A stretch of DNA of 21,047 nt from contig JAAAKB020153968.1 of the NCBI GenBank assembly GCA_010014835.2, positions 1 through 21,047 of the forward strand, written 5' to 3'. The position numbers were made by a program, and so were the translations under genes. The stretch is from Apostichopus leukothele (Eukaryota; Echinodermata; Holothuroidea; Aspidochirotida; Stichopodidae). The notes beneath the pieces are model-generated. The model was not told the DNA's origin, searched no databases, and was given only the letters and a program-made list of their open reading frames with translations. This document shows, piece after piece, positions 19,996-21,047 of this stretch (positions are counted from its first letter, which is position 1; every line of letters begins with the position of its first letter).

Positions 19996-20293
19996 GGATA
20001 TGTGTTGACAGTGTTGTTATAGCTACTTGGGATATGTGTTGACAGTGTTGTTATAGCTACTTGGGATATGTGTTGACAGTGTTGTTATAGCTAATTGTGA
20101 TATGTGTTGACAGTGTTGTTATAGCTAATTGGGATATGTGTTGGCAGTGTTGTTATAGCTAATTGGGATATGTGTTGGCAGTGTTGTTATAGCTAATTGG
20201 GATATGTGTTGACAGTGTTGAACATTATAGCTTATTGTGATATGTGTTGGCAGTGTTGTAGCTAATTGGGATATGTGTTGACAGTGTTGTTAT
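19996..20293. repeat. Minisatellite, 34-bp unit, nine copies
   Basis: Copies start at 19996, 20030, 20064, 20098, 20132, 20166, 20200, 20238 and 20269. The unit begins GGATATGTGTTGACAGTGTT and ends ATAGCTAATTG or ATAGCTACTTG. The seventh copy is 38 bp (inserted AACA), the eighth 31 bp, and the last is partial. GACAG/GGCAG and AATT/ACTT variants are mixed among the copies. Confidence 0.95.
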
Positions 20294-20726
20294 CTTTTTC
20301 CTATGTTGGTGTTTATTCTACAATTTGTTTGTTATTTCCCACTTTGTCATGGTGATATCCTATGTTCCTCAAATTATGCTTATTTGAGACTTTCTTTTCT
20401 AAGTTAAAGAAACCTCACATAAGGAGTTGTATTACTTTAATGAAATGCTTTGCTGTATTATATGCTGTCTGTACATGTGTAAAAATTCAAAGAAAATGTG
20501 TGAGGTGACAACTTTAGCCGCTGGGTAAATAGAATAATGAATGAATGATAGCACATGTTGGAGCCTGCATTTGAAACATTTGTGTTGGCAGCTGTAGAGT
20601 GTACCAAAGTTATGTTACAGTGCATCTTAATAAAACAGTGGGCTTCCTGCTTGGTTTATTTCTTGTTTGAAAAAAATGTTTCAATGAAAAGAATGGAGTA
20701 TGTTCAATGTAGATTTGCTTTTAGTT

Positions 20727-20782
20727 TCTGATGCCATCATTGATGTCATCTGATGCCATCAATGATGGCATCTGATGCCATC
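20727..20782. repeat. 22-bp tandem repeat of palindromes
   Basis: Two and a half copies of a unit starting TCTGATGCCATCA. The second copy contains a near-perfect palindrome (20752-20772) with arms GATGCCATCA and TGATGGCATC around one base. The first copy has the same dyad with one mismatch (TGATGTCATC). Confidence 0.9.
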
Positions 20783-20800
20783 GTTAAACATCAGTGAGCA

Positions 20801-20830
20801 AAACTTGACAAAACTTGACAAATCTTGACA
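20801..20830. repeat. 10-bp tandem repeat, three copies
   Basis: AAACTTGACA twice, then AATCTTGACA, head to tail. Confidence 0.9.
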
Positions 20831-20850
20831 TGGAGATTATGTATTGTTGA

Positions 20851-21047
20851 AAACCTTTAAACATGATATCTCAGGGTAGGAATCATGGATAAACCTTTAA
20901 ACATGATATCTCAGGGTAGGAATCATGGATAAACCTTTAAATATGATACCTCAGAGTAGGAATCATGGATAAACCTTTAAACATGATATCTCAGGGTAGG
21001 AATCATGGATAAACCTTTAAACATGATATCTCAGGGTAGGAATCATG
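20851..21047. repeat. Minisatellite, 40-bp unit, at least 4.9 copies, running off the window
   Basis: Copies start at 20851, 20891, 20931, 20971 and 21011. The unit begins AAACCTTTAAACATGATATC and ends AGGAATCATGGAT. Only the third copy differs clearly (ATATGATACC, CAGAGTAGG). The window ends inside the fifth copy, so total length is unknown. Confidence 0.96.

Larger units (their letters stand above)
18581..21047 (+). other. HS2ST intron, start only, repeat-rich
   Basis: This is intron sequence after the exon ending at 18580. It holds the 119-bp-period duplication, the 34-bp array, the 22-bp dyad repeats, a 10-bp triplet repeat and the 40-bp array, each listed separately. ORFs at 18575-18805 and 19281-19511 are chance readings: the first merely runs out of the exon's donor in another frame. 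I see no candidate for the next HS2ST exon, so the acceptor probably lies beyond the window. The stretch 19000-19990 shows nothing recognisable. Confidence 0.75.

Noticed and set aside
19996-20293. CRISPR-like regular repeats
   Set aside because: Head-to-tail units with no spacers; an ordinary minisatellite.

Overview
The window looks like an A+T-rich piece of an animal nuclear genome: short split exons with GT/AG borders, kilobase-scale introns and many unrelated minisatellites. Frequent TAGGCCT-type palindromes, an (AAT)n-tailed GCGC element and the character of the one clear protein point to a marine invertebrate, perhaps an echinoderm or another invertebrate deuterostome. That assignment is inference and weak.

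The one secure gene is on the plus strand: three consecutive internal exons of heparan sulfate 2-O-sulfotransferase (HS2ST) at 8035-8120, 9071-9209 and 18483-18580. Their phases agree (0/2, 2/0, 0/2). Spliced, they give about 107 residues that align without gaps to human HS2ST1 residues of about 122-229, including the catalytic histidine pair, the 3'-phosphate-binding Arg/Ser, the substrate-binding Asp/Arg residues and four disulfide cysteines. The introns are 950 bp and 9,273 bp. The 5' exons (membrane anchor and PAPS 5'-phosphosulfate loop) and the 3' exons are not recognisable here, so the gene probably starts before or far upstream in the window and runs past its end.

On the minus strand near the left end is a THAP-type zinc-finger segment (about 1434-1553), either an exon of a gene running leftwards or a decayed copy. 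A second candidate coding segment lies at 821-1085, same strand. Neither makes a complete gene.

The rest is intronic or intergenic DNA. It holds at least a dozen different tandem repeats: a 98/88-bp C-rich repeat (3226-3510), 21 bp x5 (5341-5445), 114 bp x2 (6144-6368), 22 bp x4 (7791-7878), a C-rich CACCCC array (11601-11748), a 50-bp unit in about 14 copies (16402-17080), a 119-bp-period duplication (18726-18928), 34 bp x9 (19996-20293), 22-bp dyads (20727-20782) and a 40-bp array running off the right edge (20851-21047). No tRNA, rRNA, CRISPR array or bacterial-type operon was seen. I found no convincing new multi-gene system; the most distinctive features are the minisatellite density in the HS2ST introns, the dyad inside the 50-bp repeat and the antisense THAP segment.
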